In this document: in pieces, positions 20,974 through 21,720 of the stretch | Numbering within the stretch: the stretch's first letter is position 1 | Layout: each line of letters starts with the position of its first letter | Source: an uncultured Clostridium sp. | GTDB lineage: Bacteria; Bacillota_A; Clostridia; TANB77; CAG-508 | NCBI GenBank assembly: GCA_946491915.1 | Contig: CAMLYR010000016.1 | Coordinates: 1 to 21,720, forward strand | DNA length: 21,720 nt | Reading direction: 5' to 3' | The notes under the pieces: model-generated | What the model was told of the DNA's origin: nothing | The model's database searches: none | What the model saw: only the letters and a program-made list of their open reading frames with translations | Translations under genes and position numbers: made by a program

Positions 20974-21003
20974 TTGACATTTCATATACATTTGACTTAT
21001 GAT
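20974..21003 (+). promoter_or_regulatory. Promoter of the antitoxin remnant
   Basis: TTGACA (20974-20979), 18 bp, TATGAT (20998-21003). It is covered by the palindrome at 20976-21019. Confidence 0.65.
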
Positions 21004-21019
21004 ATGTATATGAAATGTC
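20976..21019. promoter_or_regulatory. Perfect 16-bp-arm operator palindrome
   Basis: GACATTTCATATACAT (20976-20991) is exactly complementary to ATGTATATGAAATGTC (21004-21019), with a 12-bp centre. It spans the -35, the -10 and the predicted transcript start, and ends at the GGAGG ribosome binding site. AbiEi antitoxins are known to repress their own promoters through inverted repeats, so autorepression is the natural reading. Confidence 0.75.
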
Positions 21020-21030
21020 GGAGGTGTAAT

Positions 21031-21233
21031 ATGGATAATTATGAAAAAATTATAGATAAAAATAATGGAATTATATATGCATATAAACTAGCCGATTATA
21101 AAATGGACAGACATGATTTAAATTTATTAGTTGAAAAAAATTATTAAAAAGAATAGCACATGGAATATATGCAAAGCCAGACAAAGATATAAATGAATTT
21201 TGGTTAATGGGAGAAAAATATAAAATGGGTTAA
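21031..21233 (+). pseudogene. AbiEi-type antitoxin/regulator N-terminal remnant, frameshifted
   Basis: ATG 21031 follows GGAGG. The first frame reads MDNYEKIIDKNNGIIYAYKL, then ADYKMDRHDLNLLVEKN, and stops at 21145-21147. Shifting at the run of seven A (21134-21140) continues as LLKRIAHGIYAKPDKDINEF to a stop at 21231-21233. Together this matches the winged-helix N-terminus of type IV AbiEi antitoxins and related transcriptional regulators (NGIIT-x-L, L-L-V-ceG-L-RIARGIY-x-P). The C-terminal half and the AbiEii nucleotidyltransferase toxin are not recognisable, so the system is decayed. Sequencing error in the A-run could explain the shift but not the missing remainder. Confidence 0.65.
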
Positions 21234-21500
21234 TATTGAAGAACTTAGTAAAATGAGGCATGCCAATAGTATAAATGTATTTGATGAATTAAAAAATAAA
21301 ACCTTAAAAAAATAAGACAATTTTTAGTTTGTTAAAAGAAGCTTTTATTTATATCGTTAATAGTATTAATGTTAAATAAAGAATTATCAGAAGAATATGG
21401 AATAAAATATTAACAGACTGTCCTATAATGAAAGAATGTTGGATAAATTTTATACTAAAATAGAGTGGAATAGGGATAGTGCATTTTATAATATATAAAA
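21234..21500 (+). other. Decayed coding scraps, no intact gene
   Basis: Short open stretches interrupted by many stops. One (21229-21315) reads VNIEELSKMRHANSINVFDE before ending; another contains SYNERMLDKFYTKIEWNRDS. They have protein-like composition but no recognised family, and may be remains of the antitoxin C-terminus, its toxin or another gene. No RNA gene or promoter is evident. Confidence 0.35.
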
Positions 21501-21501
21501 A

Positions 21502-21675
21502 ATGAATATTAATATGTATAGAACAGCTAAAAGCCTTGAATTAGTAGAAGTAGAGGTTTATGGCTGTTTTATTGCGTCAGCAACAAGGTTCTGGGGAACC
21601 CATTCGCAATCTGTGATTGCGTTAATGGGTCAGGTTCTTATATTTGCTCCTATCTCTATTTGCAAAAAACTTTGA
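21502..21675 (+). other. GC-richer segment: 57-codon frame or structured RNA
   Basis: The stretch 21571-21630 is near 48% GC in otherwise very AT-rich DNA. A frame from ATG 21502 to TGA 21673-21675 would encode 57 residues (including GCFIASATRFWGTHSQSVIA), but it has no good ribosome binding site. The same bases form two adjacent hairpins (21587-21600 and 21599-21629), so the coding reading may be accidental. Composition suggests imported DNA or a repeat family. I cannot assign it. Confidence 0.3.
21587..21637 (+). repeat. Two adjacent hairpins with alternative pairing
   Basis: Hairpin 1: GGTTC (21587-21591), loop TGGG, GAACC (21596-21600). Hairpin 2: CCCATT-CGCAATC (21599-21611), loop TGT, GATTGCG-TT-AATGGG (21615-21629), with a two-base bulge. 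A second GGTTC at 21633-21637 could compete for GAACC. This may be a small RNA, a mobile-element end or a palindromic repeat. Confidence 0.5.
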
Positions 21676-21720
21676 TAATCGAGCGTTTTTATATAAAATT
21701 CACAAAAAATATTGATTATT

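Noticed and set aside
21600..21660. Small SRP RNA, suggested by GGGTCAGGTTC
   Set aside because: The diagnostic GGAAGGAAGCAGC part of the SRP RNA core is missing and the surrounding stems do not fit.

Overview
The window is about 21.7 kb of very AT-rich DNA. Gene content (class II fructose-bisphosphate aldolase, SmpB, a Sua5-type tRNA enzyme, an ECF sigma factor with a zinc-finger anti-sigma factor, a class A penicillin-binding protein, DUF1540 and DUF2085 proteins), strong AGGAGG-type ribosome binding sites and consensus TTGACA/TATAAT promoters point to a low-GC Gram-positive bacterium. It is most likely a host-associated member of the Clostridia. No rRNA, tRNA or CRISPR array was recognised.

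Layout. (1) 1-674: the last 33 codons of what looks like a large serine recombinase abut a peroxiredoxin gene that has lost its 5' end. This is the expected picture at the end of an element integrated inside that gene. (2) 707-4393: a DUF4143 AAA ATPase behind a promoter carrying three 18-bp repeats at an exact 33-bp period, then a Cof-type HAD phosphatase, a small DUF1540 protein and fructose-bisphosphate aldolase. (3) 4473-6259, minus strand: smpB and two small secreted, membrane-anchored low-complexity proteins, each with its own terminator. (4) 6422-10653: a Sua5-type threonylcarbamoyl-AMP synthase; an ECF sigma factor overlapping a membrane anti-sigma factor whose outer domain resembles the extracellular domain of FtsX; a zinc-ribbon protein overlapping a DUF2085 membrane protein; and NAD(P)HX dehydratase. 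(5) 10689-14414: a XerC/D-type tyrosine recombinase and a bifunctional class A PBP, transcribed divergently from promoters whose -35 boxes form the two arms of one palindrome.

(6) 14517-20562: two overlapping genes of unknown function, then a surface adhesin gene with no 5' end and two compensating frameshifts, then a SipW-like signal peptidase and a tandem paralog that has lost both catalytic residues. (7) 20583-21720: a small minus-strand gene, a perfect 16-bp-arm operator over a consensus promoter, a decayed AbiEi-type antitoxin gene, and a GC-richer segment with two adjacent hairpins.

The most interesting signals are the anti-sigma factor with an FtsX-like sensor domain, the active/inactive signal peptidase pair beside a cell-surface adhesin, the 33-bp periodic operator in front of the DUF4143 ATPase, the divergent recombinase/PBP palindrome, and the recombinase-peroxiredoxin junction. 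All family assignments were made by eye from motifs; no database search was run.
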